This document shows, one piece after another, positions 63,116 to 64,000 of a stretch of DNA of 64,000 bases. Both the position numbers and the translations under genes were made by a program. Origin of the DNA: Lepturacanthus savala (lineage: Eukaryota; Chordata; Actinopteri; Scombriformes; Trichiuridae); contig CM060470.1 of NCBI GenBank assembly GCA_030544235.1, positions 6,388,856 to 6,452,855 of the forward strand, read 5' to 3'. The notes below the pieces were generated by a model, which saw only the letters and a list, made by a program, of their open reading frames with translations, was not told where the DNA came from and made no database searches. Every line of letters starts with the position of its first letter. The first letter of the stretch is position 1.

Positions 63116-64000
63116 AGTCAGAGACCAGACTTGAATCATATCTGAAAGACACTTCTCATCCAACTTGATGGAGCTTGAGAGGTGCTGCAAAGAGGAATGG
63201 GCAAAACTGCAAAAAGATAGGTGTGCCAAGCTTGTGGTATGCACGCATACACGCATGCAGAAATGCGCATGCACATATGCACACACACGTTATCAAGAGA
63301 ACAGCAATCAATCACAGTGATCAATTAGTTGTCCCTCTGTGTTCTACATGTAGGGATCAATCAAGATGCTTTTTAGCCTCCAGTCATAACACAAAACCAT
63401 CACACATGTACCCACTGTGTGTGTGTGTGTGAGACAGTTACTTTGTACACAAGGTCCAGACCTAAATATGCTGACATCAGCCAAATAATAACTAAAAATA
63501 GATTGCTTAAGTTGCTCAAGACACATTCTGAATCACCAGCTGACTGACTCACACAGTATCTGAGCATGGAAAAAAGATTTTAGACAGAAAACAAACATGC
63601 GTTTAACTGACTAAAGCGTGTAATGCCTCGCTAGTCTAGACGACTTTTCTCTTTGTGCATTACAAGTGCTCTAAGTGTGTGACTGTGTGCGCCTTAAGTC
63701 ATTCTTAGTGTGTTTGTCATTGCAAATCCGGGGTGATAAACAGTGTGTCAATAAAGTATTGTAGCACAGGAAGCAGGGAAGAAAGCGGAGCAGACAGCAG
63801 TATATAATTACCACCACAGCACTGTTTCAATAGGCCAGAGGCTGTTGGTGAGTAATACTGTATTGTATGTTATTTTAAAGCAATAATCTGGAGCATTTCC
63901 ATTTAAACACATCAATATCCTGACTTAACTCTCAGTAAAGGATGTTTTCTAACCTGAAATATCACCAAAAGTTGAAAAAAAAGTTAAATATGGATAGTGC

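Overview
The window looks like a spiny-rayed or other teleost fish chromosome. The evidence is intron-exon genes with GT-AG introns, proteins that read as vertebrate orthologues, many short non-autonomous DNA transposons of fish type, and very long CA/GT and TA microsatellites. The species cannot be read from the sequence. All assignments come from reading the translated exons and remembering the protein families; no database search was run.

Layout. 249-9196 (+) holds the last five coding exons of ccdc80, a secreted matrix protein. 11449-17069 (-) is a complete slc35a5, a Golgi nucleotide-sugar transporter family member, with a probable non-coding first exon and CpG-type promoter near 18.62-18.73 kb. 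20934-35008 (+) is a complete 25-exon coagulation factor V gene (f5), A1-A2-B-A3-C1-C2, 1934 codons when the exons are joined, with phases consistent at all 24 junctions. 38330-42930 (+) is a complete five-exon rgcc (regulator of cell cycle, RGC-32), 126 residues. From about 43.6 kb to the end I find no gene: about 20 kb of unique AT-rich DNA, microsatellites and transposon remnants.

The four genes are not an operon and share no obvious pathway. ccdc80 and slc35a5 converge tail to tail. slc35a5 and f5 start divergently, about 2.2 kb apart.

The most interesting part is the factor V protein. Its B domain carries a 67-residue tandem duplication that includes the first thrombin cleavage site, so LGLR/SLKNQ occurs twice. 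The second site looks doubled as SPR/G. The arginine expected before the light chain is not in its usual context. The positions of both major activated protein C sites (human Arg306 and Arg506) carry other residues, with arginines nearby. Other notable items are a 31-bp near-perfect hairpin carrying AP-1-like sites in f5 intron 2, interleaved inverted repeats in a slc35a5 intron, a GC-AG intron in f5, and several related transposon copies that record nested insertions.
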